NCBI GenBank assembly: GCA_036271015.1 | Contig: DATBBL010000042.1 | Span: 1 to 23,666, forward strand | Source: DASUAS01 sp036271015 | GTDB lineage: Bacteria; Actinomycetota; Acidimicrobiia; IMCC26256; DASPTH01 | Length of the DNA: 23,666 nt | Direction of reading: 5' to 3' | Shown here: piece by piece, positions 1-6,285 of the stretch | How positions within the stretch are numbered: position 1 is the stretch's first letter | Layout of the letters: each line of letters starts with the position of its first letter | Position numbers and translations under genes: made by a program | The notes under the pieces: generated by a model | The model's database searches: none | Seen by the model: the letters and a program-made list of their open reading frames with translations, nothing else | What the model was told of the DNA's origin: nothing

Positions 1-479
1 CTGATGGCGGCGGTGAGGGCGTCGAGGGAGAAGGAGTAGGCGGGCGGCGACAGGGTCACCACCTTGCGGACAGCGCCGGCCATGGCCACTCCAGCGCTGT
101 AGGAGTCGTAGTACGGCTCGAAGGTGACCACCTCGTCGCCCGGCTCGCACAGCGCGAGCAGCGCGGCGGCGATCGCCTCGGTCGCGCCCGCGGTGACGAG
201 CACCTCGGTGTCGGCGTCGTAGTCGAGCGCGTACCACTTCGCCTGGTGGGCGACGATCGCGTGGCGGAGCTCCGGGATGCCGATGCCGGGTGGGTACTGG
301 TTGTGGCCGGCGCGGATGGCGGCGACGGCGGCGTCCATCACCTCCGGCGGACCGTCCTCGTCGGGGAAGCCCTGGCCGAGGTTGATGGACCCGGTGGCCA
401 CCGCCAGCGCCGACATCTCGGCGAAGATCGTGGTGCCGAAGCCCTGGAGCCTCGACACCAGGTACGGGGAGTCGGCCAC
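1..479 (-). CDS. dapC: PLP-dependent aminotransferase, DapC-like (partial)
   Basis: This is the N-terminal part (about 159 residues) of a fold-type I PLP aminotransferase; the C-terminus lies beyond the left edge. The translated start runs VADSPYLVSRLQGFG, followed by the family-typical NLGQGFPDEDGPP, NQYPPG, TAGATEAIAAALLAL and EPYYDSY segments. This closely resembles actinobacterial N-succinyldiaminopimelate aminotransferase (DapC, Rv0858c type), which makes N-succinyl-diaminopimelate for lysine and cell-wall synthesis. Related kynurenine or methionine aminotransferases share these motifs, so the substrate is inferred. The PLP lysine is outside the window. The GTG at 479 is chosen because it gives the usual short lead before VSRL and the frame upstream offers no other start before a stop at 573-575. 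The start abuts a 62-bp tandem repeat and has no clear ribosome binding site of its own; a mini-ORF stops 2 nt before it. Confidence 0.88.
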   Translation of the reverse strand, partial: MADSPYLVSRLQGFGTTIFAEMSALAVATGSINLGQGFPDEDGPPEVMDAAVAAIRAGHNQYPPGIGIPELRHAIVAHQAKWYALDYDADTEVLVTAGATEAIAAALLALCEPGDEVVTFEPYYDSYSAGVAMAGAVRKVVTLSPPAYSFSLDALTAAI

Positions 480-481
480 CT

Positions 482-514
482 CTACGGTCGACTCCGCTTC
501 GTCGTCCCGCTCAT
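482..514 (-). other. mini-ORF copy 1 (MSGTTKRSRP), next to aminotransferase start
   Basis: Ten-codon ORF in the first repeat unit: ATG at 514-512, TAG at 484-482, with GGAGGAG upstream. Its stop lies 2 nt before the GTG start of the aminotransferase, a layout that could allow translational coupling for a gene lacking its own Shine-Dalgarno. This role is inference. Confidence 0.35.
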
Positions 515-543
515 CCGAGCACTCCTCCGCTTCGTCTCCACCT

Positions 544-576
544 CTACGGTCGACTCCGCTTCGTCGTCCCGCTCAT
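544..576 (-). other. mini-ORF copy 2 (MSGTTKRSRP)
   Basis: Ten-codon ORF inside the second repeat unit: ATG at 576-574, TAG at 546-544, preceded by a GGAGGAG motif. It is identical in peptide to the other copy. Whether it is translated is unknown; it may simply travel with a dispersed repeat. Confidence 0.3.
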
Positions 577-604
577 CCGAGTACTCCTCCACTTCGTCTC
601 CACC

Positions 605-1006
605 TCAGCCCGCCAGGAAGCTCAGCCGCACCTCGCGGCGCGGGTTGTCGCGGTTGAGGTCGACGAGCACGACGCTCTGCCAGACGCCCAGGAGCAGATC
701 GCCGCGCTGCACCGGCACCACCAGGGTGGGCGCGACGATCGCCGGGAGCACGTGGTCGGCGCCGTGTCCGGGCGAGCCGTGGGCGTGCCGGTAGCGGTCG
801 TCGCGTGGCAGGAGCCGCTCGAGCGCGTCGACCAGGTCGTCGTCGGAGCGGGCCCCCGTCTCGATGATCGCCACCCCGGCGGTCGCGTGCGGCGCGAAGA
901 CGTTGACCAACCCGTCACCACGCGCCCGGCAGAACGCGCGCACGTCGTCGGTGAGGTCGACGACGCGCCGGCGCGAGGTGTCGACGTCGAGCACCGTCGT
1001 GTCCAT
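605..1006 (-). CDS. yjbQ: YjbQ/UPF0047 family protein
   Basis: A 133-residue protein of the YjbQ (UPF0047) family, cytosolic, full length for the family. The diagnostic segments are visible: PHATAGVAIIE around residues 39-49, the His-rich stretch YRHAHGSPGHGADHVLPAI in the middle, and GDLLLGVWQSVVLVDLNRDNPRR near the C-terminus. Members show weak thiamine-phosphate synthase activity and complement thiamine mutants, but the true physiological role is unsettled. The ATG at 1006 is preceded by a TAGGCT box 8 nt upstream and no Shine-Dalgarno, suggesting a leaderless transcript starting a new unit that could continue through the repeat into the aminotransferase. Confidence 0.9.
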   Translation of the reverse strand: MDTTVLDVDTSRRRVVDLTDDVRAFCRARGDGLVNVFAPHATAGVAIIETGARSDDDLVDALERLLPRDDRYRHAHGSPGHGADHVLPAIVAPTLVVPVQRGDLLLGVWQSVVLVDLNRDNPRREVRLSFLAG

Positions 1007-1014
1007 CGGCGCCG

Positions 1015-1020
1015 AGCCTA
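1015..1020 (-). promoter_or_regulatory. -10 box TAGGCT of yjbQ
   Basis: TAGGCT on the minus strand lies 8 nt before the yjbQ ATG, placing the expected transcription start at or next to the start codon (leaderless). It is one of a series of similar sites in this window. Confidence 0.5.
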
Positions 1021-1031
1021 CGACGACCGGT

Positions 1032-1805
1032 TCACCCGGCGTCGACGAGCCAACCGAACCCGTTCGAACGGAGCGCGTCGGACATGCGCGCGGTCAGCGT
1101 CGGCAGGGAGTCGGTCAACAGGATCACGCCGAACACGGCGAGCACCGCGGCCGAGGCCAGCGTGATGGCACGCGAGTGGCGCTTGAACCACTCGAGGGTG
1201 CGAGTGAGCTTGCCCATGGCCAGGCCGACGGCGAGGAAGGAGGCGCCGAGACCGAGGGAGTACGCGACGAGCAGCAGGGTGGAACGGGTGATGTCGTCGC
1301 CTCCGGCGGCGAAGCCGAGCACCGCCCCGAGCACAGGGCCGATGCACGGTGTCCACCCGAGCCCGAACGCCGCGCCCGCGACCGGTGCGGCCACCGGGCC
1401 GAAGCGGTCGAGGTGCGGGTGGAACCGGAACTCCTGGTACAGGCGCGGAGTCGTGAGCAGCTGCGAACCGGCGAGATAGCACGCCATCAGGAGGACGAGA
1501 CCGCCGGAGATGCGGGTGAGCGTCTCCTGGTTGCGGAAGAGCGCGCTTCCCGCCGCGGTGGTGATGAGCCCGAGCAGCACGAACACGACCGTGAAGCCGA
1601 GCACGAACATGCCGGTGTTGAGCGCGATGCGCTTGAGGTAGTGCCGTTGCTGCTCGCGGATCTCGCCCACCGACAGCCCCGTGATCAGGCTCAGGTAGCC
1701 GGGCACGATGGGCAGCACGCAGGGCGACAGGAAGGAGATCACGCCGCCGCCGAACGCGGTGAGCAGGTAGAAGTTGCTCGAGACGTTGATGCCGAAGACG
1801 AGCAT
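1032..1805 (-). CDS. ccdA: CcdA-type cytochrome c biogenesis/thiol-disulfide transmembrane protein
   Basis: A 257-residue polytopic membrane protein of the CcdA/DsbD-beta family, which passes electrons from cytosolic thioredoxin across the membrane to extracytoplasmic thiol proteins such as those maturing cytochrome c. The two redox cysteines sit in the expected contexts: SFLSPCVLPIVPGYL (Cys29) and GLGWTPCIGPVLG (Cys154). About six hydrophobic segments can be read. No ResB/ResC or thioredoxin-like partner is adjacent. The ATG at 1805 has no Shine-Dalgarno; instead the mRNA immediately before it reads CACCTCCTT, the same sequence as the anti-Shine-Dalgarno tail of 16S rRNA, which is odd. Identity is firm, the start less so. 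Confidence 0.9.
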   Translation of the reverse strand: MLVFGINVSSNFYLLTAFGGGVISFLSPCVLPIVPGYLSLITGLSVGEIREQQRHYLKRIALNTGMFVLGFTVVFVLLGLITTAAGSALFRNQETLTRISGGLVLLMACYLAGSQLLTTPRLYQEFRFHPHLDRFGPVAAPVAGAAFGLGWTPCIGPVLGAVLGFAAGGDDITRSTLLLVAYSLGLGASFLAVGLAMGKLTRTLEWFKRHSRAITLASAAVLAVFGVILLTDSLPTLTARMSDALRSNGFGWLVDAG

Positions 1806-1876
1806 AAGGAGGTGCGCCCGATGGTACGGCCCGCCGCCGCCGCACGGTCACTCGGCCGCTCCGGCCAGGGACCGCG

Positions 1877-2788
1877 TCAGCCGGCCGTGGGTTCCCGTGC
1901 CTCGGCGATGCGGGCCTCGGCGATGGCGACGTACTCGGGGTCGGTGTCGTAGCCCACGTACCGCCGGCCGGTGCGCGAGGCGGCGACCGCGGTGGAGCCG
2001 GAGCCGAGGAACGGATCGAGGACGACGTCGCCGACGTACGTGTAGAGCCGGATGAAGCGCTCGGGGAGCTCCACCGGGAACGGTGCCGGGTGGTGCACGC
2101 GGCGGGCCCGCTCCGGGCGGATCTCCCACACGTCGAGCGTCGACGCCAGGAACTCCTCCTTGCTGATGTCGGACACGTTTGGCAGGCCCCGCTCGGCGCG
2201 TGCCTTCACCGGGATGGCCCGGTCGAAGCGGCCCTTGGACGCGATCACCACCCGCTCGGTGAGATCCCTGAGCACCGGGTTCGACGCCTTCATGTACGAC
2301 CCGAAGGCGCACGAGCCGGCCGCGCCCTTCGCCTTCACCCAGACGACCTCGCCCCGCAGCAACATCGCGAGCTCGTCCTGGAGGATCGTGGTGACGTCGC
2401 CGGCCAGCGAGCGGTACGGCTTGCGGCCGAGGTTGGCCACGTTGACGCACAGCCGCCCGCCCGGTTCGAGCACCCGCAGGCACTCCGCGAACACGTCGCG
2501 CAGCATGACGAGGTACTCGAGGTAGGTCGCGGGGACGTGGCCGGCGCCGAGGTCGGTCTCGTACGCCTTGCCCGCGAAGTACGGCGGTGACGTGACCACC
2601 AACGCGACCGAGTTGTCGTCGACGTCGGCCATGTCGCGCGCGTCACCGCAGATCACCGAGTCGGCCGCTCCGCACGGGTTGACCGTCGCGTCCTTCGACA
2701 AGCGCGGTGCGGTGAAGCGCGCGTAGAAGTCGCTGGCGTCGTGACTCTCGCGGTTCCCCGCCCCGAACGTGCGCGTGCGCGTCGCCAT
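1877..2788 (-). CDS. solitary DNA methyltransferase (TSPPY, beta-class order)
   Basis: A 303-residue SAM-dependent DNA methyltransferase. The catalytic motif IV TSPPY is at residues 66-70, the target-recognition region fills the middle, and the SAM-binding motif DPFLGSGST is at about 258-266, followed by YVGYDTDPEYVAIAEARI. Catalytic motif before SAM motif is the beta-class order. SPPY usually goes with N4-cytosine and sometimes N6-adenine methylation, so the modified base is uncertain. No restriction endonuclase is adjacent, so it looks like an orphan methylase with an epigenetic or maintenance role. It lies 38 bp downstream of the riboswitch-controlled beta-domain gene and may be read through from it. 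A TACGGT box 9 nt before its ATG could also provide its own leaderless promoter. Confidence 0.9.
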   Translation of the reverse strand: MATRTRTFGAGNRESHDASDFYARFTAPRLSKDATVNPCGAADSVICGDARDMADVDDNSVALVVTSPPYFAGKAYETDLGAGHVPATYLEYLVMLRDVFAECLRVLEPGGRLCVNVANLGRKPYRSLAGDVTTILQDELAMLLRGEVVWVKAKGAAGSCAFGSYMKASNPVLRDLTERVVIASKGRFDRAIPVKARAERGLPNVSDISKEEFLASTLDVWEIRPERARRVHHPAPFPVELPERFIRLYTYVGDVVLDPFLGSGSTAVAASRTGRRYVGYDTDPEYVAIAEARIAEAREPTAG

Positions 2789-2797
2789 GGTCGTGGC

Positions 2798-2803
2798 ACC
2801 GTA
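2798..2803 (-). promoter_or_regulatory. possible -10 box TACGGT of the methyltransferase
   Basis: TACGGT on the minus strand, 9 nt before the methyltransferase ATG. It matches the TANNNT pattern seen before other genes here, but the spacing is at the long end, so support is weak. Confidence 0.3.
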
Positions 2804-2806
2804 CCG

Positions 2807-2834
2807 GAGGGATCAGCCCGGAGGGATCAGCCCG
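2807..2834. repeat. 14-bp tandem duplication across a stop codon
   Basis: GAGGGATCAGCCCG occurs twice back to back (2807-2820 and 2821-2834). The stop codon of the anchored beta-domain protein lies in the second copy on the plus-strand numbering, so the duplication sits at the very 3' end of that gene. It is probably a replication-slippage event. Confidence 0.85.
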
Positions 2835-3747
2835 GCGCGGATCCCCGGCGGCGACGACGGATCCAGAACCCGGTCCCGGCGGCCAACACGACGACCGCGA
2901 TCGCGATCACCACCCCCAGTGGCGAGCCGGAGCTCCCACCCGAGCCGCTCCCCGGGCCCAGGGCGACGTCGTCCCCGGCGCGCCGGGCCTGCCGCTTCCC
3001 GGTCGTGCCGGTGCCCCCGGAGCCGCCGGTCGTGCTGGTGGCGGCGGCGGCGCCCGACTCGGCGCCCGCCCCGCCCTTGCCCGACTCCGCGCCCTTGCCG
3101 TCCTTGGCGGACGGCGGCGCGGTGGTGGCGGGCGCGCCCGGCGCCGCGGCACCGCCGTTCCCTCCGCCGGCCGGCGACGCGGTCGGCCCGGCCGGTGCGG
3201 CCGGCGCGACCGGGGGTGCGGTCGCCGGCGGCGCGGTCGCCGGTGGGCTGGTGGGTGGCGGCGCGCAGCTCACCACCGCGCAGAACGCGACGAATCCCGG
3301 CGGGCTCCCGGTGCCGTAGCGCCAGCCCTCGACCGACCCGTCGACCACGCTGGTGCTGCCGGCACCGCCGCGCGAGTACGTCCAGCCCCCCGCGCCGGGC
3401 GCAGCGCGGAAGTACGCCCAGTACTGGCCACCGGGACCGATGAGGCACGACTGGTCCGGCGGGTTCCCCACGCCGTACAGCTGGCAGACCGCGGCGCCCT
3501 GGCCCGCGAAGCCGTAGGTCACCGGGTTGGCCCCCGCGAGCTGGAGCGCGGCGAGGCCGGAGATCGATCCGTCGAAGCAGATCGACACCGCGCCGGGACC
3601 GGGTTCGACGACGACCACCGCGTGCGAGCTGCACCCCTGCGCGACGACGTCGGCGTGCGCGGCCGGCCCGAGACCGAGCGCCGCCGCGCTCACCAGCGCG
3701 ACGAGCAGGACCTGCAGGACCCGCAGGCCGCGCCCGCAGCAGGTCAT
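2827..3747 (-). CDS. membrane-anchored exported protein, transcobalamin beta-domain-like (DUF4430-like)
   Basis: A 306-residue exported protein. Residues 1-32 form a signal peptide ending AHA. Residues about 33-152 form a compact Cys-containing domain whose motifs QYWAYF (about 109-114), GGWTYSRGGAGS and GSVEGWRYG resemble the DUF4430 fold, the C-terminal beta domain of transcobalamin/intrinsic factor. A Pro/Ala/Thr/Gly-rich linker of over 100 residues follows, then a single transmembrane helix (GVVIAIAVVVLAAG) and a short Arg-rich tail, so the domain should be displayed outside the membrane. No LPXTG motif is visible. The start at ATG 3747 overlaps the stop of the upstream toroid gene as ATGA, indicating translational coupling. 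Both are downstream of a cobalamin riboswitch. A role in capturing cobalamin at the surface is inferred from domain resemblance and context. Confidence 0.72.
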   Translation of the reverse strand: MTCCGRGLRVLQVLLVALVSAAALGLGPAAHADVVAQGCSSHAVVVVEPGPGAVSICFDGSISGLAALQLAGANPVTYGFAGQGAAVCQLYGVGNPPDQSCLIGPGGQYWAYFRAAPGAGGWTYSRGGAGSTSVVDGSVEGWRYGTGSPPGFVAFCAVVSCAPPPTSPPATAPPATAPPVAPAAPAGPTASPAGGGNGGAAAPGAPATTAPPSAKDGKGAESGKGGAGAESGAAAATSTTGGSGGTGTTGKRQARRAGDDVALGPGSGSGGSSGSPLGVVIAIAVVVLAAGTGFWIRRRRRGSAPG

Positions 3748-4901
3748 CCGGTGAAGTGCGGGCTCACCGCCACGGCCTCGGCCGCCGGCGCCGGGCCGCC
3801 CGACGCCGGAGTCACCGACACCGCGCAGGTCTGCGCCGCCGCGACGGTGATCGGCAACCACGACCTGAGCAGCCCCTCGACCGTCTGCGACGTGGCGAAC
3901 GTGTTCACGCCGAAGCTGTCGTTCGGGCTGGCGATGCGCCCGGCGTCGGCGGGCGGCGTGGTGAGCTGCTGCGAGCGCACCCACGCGGTCGGGCTGGCGT
4001 ATGCGCTCCCGGTGGCCGCCGGGTCAGCGGTGTCCCGCCAGCACGACGATTCGACGTCGAACCCGGTCGCGGTGACGGCGAGGATGGCGAGCGACGTGGA
4101 GTTCGGGTCGTCGGTGCCGAACGACTGCCAGGCCCCGCTGGCCTGGTGCTGGGCGGCGAGGAAGCCGAGTGCGGAGTGGACCGCGGGATCGGACGCGTCC
4201 GCGCCCCCGGCCACCAGGCTCTCGACCGCGAGCGCGGTGGTGTCGATGTCGAGGTCGGTGCCGGTCGGGTCGCCGTTGAAGTTCCAGCTGCCGTTCGCCT
4301 GTTGCGCGGCGCGGACGGTCGCCAGCGCGGCGGCAGGCGGCGCGCCGCACACCAGCTTCTTGGCCAGCACGCCGTAGAGCGTGTCGCTGAACGCGGGCCC
4401 GAAGGAGGCGGTGTCGGCGCTGCAGCCGGTGTCGAGCAGGGCGACCAGGTTCACCGGGGTGCCGTTGCCGGCCGGATCGAACGCCGCCGGGTCGAGGCCG
4501 AGCGGTGACGCGCTCAGGACGATGGTCTTGGCTGCCGCCCCGGCGGTGGTGACGGTGGCGGCGAACGCGTCGAGGGCGTCGAGCGGTGTGGCGCCCGCGG
4601 GCGTACCGCCGAAGTGCACCGCACCGACGGCGTCCAACGCCTCCGTCGTGCTCCACGTGGTGCCGGTCTGGGCGTCCTCGGCGATCGCCAGCGACGCGTC
4701 GCGCGTCTCGAAGCCGGGGAACATGGCGAGCTCGAACCCGCCGTCCGATTGCTGCTGGGTCTTCAGCCACGCGACGGCGGCGTCGGCGGTGGCCTGCGAC
4801 GCGGGATCGGCGGCCTGCGCGGGTGACGTGAGGAAGAGCGTGAACGAGAAGGCCGCCGTCAGCGTGGTGCACCACGCGACGGCACGACGCATGTGCGACA
4901 T
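3744..4901 (-). CDS. exported alpha/alpha-toroid protein, transcobalamin alpha-domain-like
   Basis: A 385-residue secreted protein. Residues 1-30 are a signal peptide (cleavage near AQA-ADP). The rest shows repeats of the prenyltransferase/squalene-cyclase alpha-alpha barrel type: QQQSDGGF (49-56), QQANGSW (200-206), DIDTTALAVESL (218-229), QHQASGAWQSF (251-261), NSTSLAILAV and FATSQTVEGLLRSW. The catalytic DXDD of cyclases is absent, and the protein is exported, so an isoprenoid enzyme is unlikely. The same barrel forms the alpha domain of transcobalamin and intrinsic factor. The gene is the first after a cobalamin riboswitch and is coupled by ATGA to a beta-domain gene, so a cobalamin- or corrinoid-binding role is inferred. 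The ATG at 4901 is chosen because GGAGGA lies 8 nt upstream; the longer frame starting at 5048 would run through the riboswitch. Confidence 0.75.
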   Translation of the reverse strand: MSHMRRAVAWCTTLTAAFSFTLFLTSPAQAADPASQATADAAVAWLKTQQQSDGGFELAMFPGFETRDASLAIAEDAQTGTTWSTTEALDAVGAVHFGGTPAGATPLDALDAFAATVTTAGAAAKTIVLSASPLGLDPAAFDPAGNGTPVNLVALLDTGCSADTASFGPAFSDTLYGVLAKKLVCGAPPAAALATVRAAQQANGSWNFNGDPTGTDLDIDTTALAVESLVAGGADASDPAVHSALGFLAAQHQASGAWQSFGTDDPNSTSLAILAVTATGFDVESSCWRDTADPAATGSAYASPTAWVRSQQLTTPPADAGRIASPNDSFGVNTFATSQTVEGLLRSWLPITVAAAQTCAVSVTPASGGPAPAAEAVAVSPHFTG

Positions 4902-4909
4902 GGGAATCG

Positions 4910-4915
4910 TCCTCC
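4910..4915 (-). promoter_or_regulatory. Shine-Dalgarno GGAGGA of the toroid gene
   Basis: GGAGGA on the minus strand, 8 nt before the ATG at 4901. It fixes the start and is the likely regulated element of the riboswitch. A short CCTC at 4931-4934 could pair with GAGG here, and a GCCGT/ACGGC hairpin (4958-4962 with 4945-4949) stands between aptamer and ribosome site. Control of translation rather than termination is inferred. Confidence 0.55.
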
Positions 4916-4992
4916 GAGGCCCCTTTCCACGAGGGCCCTGTCCTGCCGTCCTGCTGAACGGCGCCTGGTCGGGAGCACCGGTGGCCCGGTGG

Positions 4993-5144
4993 ACAACGGC
5001 AGGTAGCCTGGCTCGCGGAGTGCGGCGGGGTGCCGCAGAGCCGCTCACAGTTGCGGGTCAGCGTCGGTCTCGCACCGACTTCCCCCGTCCCCGGGCCGGA
5101 GCCCCGGAACCGCACGCAACATCCGGGTTGCGCGCAACCGTTGT
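4993..5144 (-). ncRNA. cobalamin (B12) riboswitch aptamer
   Basis: Read on the minus strand, this segment has the hallmark elements of the cobalamin riboswitch in correct order. They are a GGGAA segment (5080-5084), the GTCGGTGCGAGACCGAC hairpin (5063-5079) with the GGTGCGAGACC core, CCCGCAACTGT (5047-5057), and the B12 box AGCCAGGCTACCTGCC (4998-5013). The outer P1 helix closes perfectly: ACAACGG at 5138-5144 pairs with CCGTTGT at 4993-4999. The RNA senses cobalamin (usually adenosyl- or methylcobalamin) and represses the downstream genes. About 90 nt of expression platform separate it from the toroid start codon. No U-rich terminator is evident, so translational control is favoured. Confidence 0.95.
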
Positions 5145-5153
5145 CGAGAGGGC

Positions 5154-5159
5154 ACGTTA
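5154..5159 (-). promoter_or_regulatory. -10 box TAACGT of the riboswitch transcript
   Basis: TAACGT on the minus strand ends 9 nt before the first base of the P1 helix, placing the transcription start around 5147, just where the aptamer should begin. A TTGCGT about 19 nt further upstream is a weak -35 candidate. Confidence 0.5.
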
Positions 5160-5166
5160 GTCCGAC

Positions 5167-6285
5167 GTGACGACCACCACGCAATCCCACGTCGACGCCA
5201 CCCCGAGCTCCGCGCGAGTCGCGGCGGTCGCGCCCGCCATGGCCACCTGGCACGCCGGCGTGTGGCTGGTCTGGGCGCTGGCCGCCGCCGCGTGCATCGA
5301 GCTGGCGCCGAATCCGGTGTACGTCGCGCTGGTCATCGGCATCGCCTCGGTGGCGGTGTCACTGCACACCCGTCCAGGGCCGTATGCACGCGCGTTCCCG
5401 CTGCTGCTCGCGGTCGGGACGCTGTTCGCGGTCGTGCGCATGCTGCTCACGGTGGCGACGACCCACGGGGTGGGCGACGTCATGTTCACCACGCCGCACT
5501 TCGGTCTCCCCCAGTTGCTCGGCGGGTTCACCGTGGGGGGGACCGTGGAGGTGCCGATCATGCTGCAGTCCCTGGCTGAGGGGTTCGCCATCGTCGGCGT
5601 GATGGGCGTGTTCGGCGCGTTCAACTCCGTGGTGTCGCACTCCGAGCTGGTGCAGTCGACGCCCCGTGCCTTCTACGAGATCGGGCTGGTCGTCGTGGTG
5701 GGGCTGGCGTTCGTGCCCGCCACGCTGTCGGCCATCCACGACGTCCGCGAGGCCGATCGCGCCCGCACCGGCGGCCGCGTCGTGCGCCGGGGTCGCCTCC
5801 TGCGCCAGGTCGTGCCCGTGCTCGAGCTGGGGTTGGAGCGGGCGGTGACGCTGGCGGAGTCGATGGACGCGCGCGGCTTCGCCCGTGCCGGGTCGAGCCC
5901 GCGCGACCGGATCGCGGGCTGGTGCGGTGTCGCGTCGCTGCTCGCGCTCGGCGGCGCGTTCGTCGCGCTGATCGGGCAGTCCGATGCGGTCGCGTCGGTG
6001 CTCGGCCTCACCGGCGCGGGAGGGCTCGCGGTGGCGATCCTGCTGGCGTCGTCGGGCACGCAACGCGTGCGGTACCGGCCGCGCCGGATGGGCGCGGCCG
6101 ACTGGCTGATGGCCGGGGTGGTGCTCTTGGCGCCGATCGCGATGGCGTCGACCTCGTTCGCCGGTGACAGCAGCCTGGTGTGGTTCGCCAACCCGTTGGC
6201 CTGGCCCGCGCTGCACCTATTGCCGGCGCTCGCACTCCTCCCTCTCCTCGCCCCGGCGTTGGTGCCGGCCCGGGAGGCGGTGTGA
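5167..6285 (+). CDS. ecfT: ECF transporter T component (CbiQ/EcfT family)
   Basis: A 372-residue polytopic membrane protein of the CbiQ/EcfT family, the scaffold that couples the ATPases to the substrate-binding S component in energy-coupling factor importers. The two cytoplasmic coupling-helix motifs are visible as EADRARTGG (about 195-203) and ESMDARGFAR (about 231-240), flanked by hydrophobic segments. An unusually long C-terminal membrane region follows. The start is uncertain: the GTG at 5167 keeps the longest frame, but an ATG at 5239 just before WHAGVWLVWAL is possible. It starts an operon with ecfA and the S component (4-nt overlaps). It is divergent from the cobalamin riboswitch, and its promoter must lie within the riboswitch DNA. 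Confidence 0.88.
   Translation: MTTTTQSHVDATPSSARVAAVAPAMATWHAGVWLVWALAAAACIELAPNPVYVALVIGIASVAVSLHTRPGPYARAFPLLLAVGTLFAVVRMLLTVATTHGVGDVMFTTPHFGLPQLLGGFTVGGTVEVPIMLQSLAEGFAIVGVMGVFGAFNSVVSHSELVQSTPRAFYEIGLVVVVGLAFVPATLSAIHDVREADRARTGGRVVRRGRLLRQVVPVLELGLERAVTLAESMDARGFARAGSSPRDRIAGWCGVASLLALGGAFVALIGQSDAVASVLGLTGAGGLAVAILLASSGTQRVRYRPRRMGAADWLMAGVVLLAPIAMASTSFAGDSSLVWFANPLAWPALHLLPALALLPLLAPALVPAREAV

Larger units (their letters stand above)
476..606. repeat. 62-bp tandem duplication between yjbQ and aminotransferase
   Basis: Two adjacent copies of a 62-bp unit (about 479-540 and 541-602) differ at only two positions, and the match continues a few bases on both sides. On the minus strand each copy carries a GGAGGAG Shine-Dalgarno-like site 7 nt before ATG, then a 10-codon ORF (MSGTTKRSRP) and a stop. 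The core GACGAAGCGGAG occurs twice within copy 1, and once plus a one-base variant in copy 2. The unit fills the whole gap between the yjbQ stop and the aminotransferase start. Confidence 0.9.

Noticed and set aside
476..606. CRISPR array
   Set aside because: There are only two adjacent copies with no spacers, and no cas genes nearby.
864..1952. Long plus-strand ORF (362 codons) across yjbQ, ccdA and the methylase end
   Set aside because: It is antisense to three recognisable genes and its translation is low-complexity Arg/Glu/Gly typical of GC-rich shadow frames.
1877..2788. Restriction-modification system
   Set aside because: The methyltransferase is clear, but no endonuclease or specificity subunit is encoded on either side.
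3748..3984. Upstream extension of the anchored beta-domain protein by 79 residues
   Set aside because: The extension overlaps the toroid coding sequence and is Arg/His-rich, whereas the ATG at 3747 gives a perfect signal peptide and an ATGA coupling.
3744..4901. Squalene/hopene cyclase or prenyltransferase enzyme
   Set aside because: The barrel repeats are present but the DXDD catalytic motif is missing, the protein is secreted, and the gene is under a cobalamin riboswitch.
4902..5048. N-terminal extension of the toroid protein by 49 residues
   Set aside because: It would be translated from inside the riboswitch, including its B12 box, and would bury the signal peptide; the start at 4901 has a good Shine-Dalgarno.
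4993..5144. Cobalamin riboswitch for the plus-strand ECF operon
   Set aside because: The conserved elements occur in correct order and polarity on the minus strand only.
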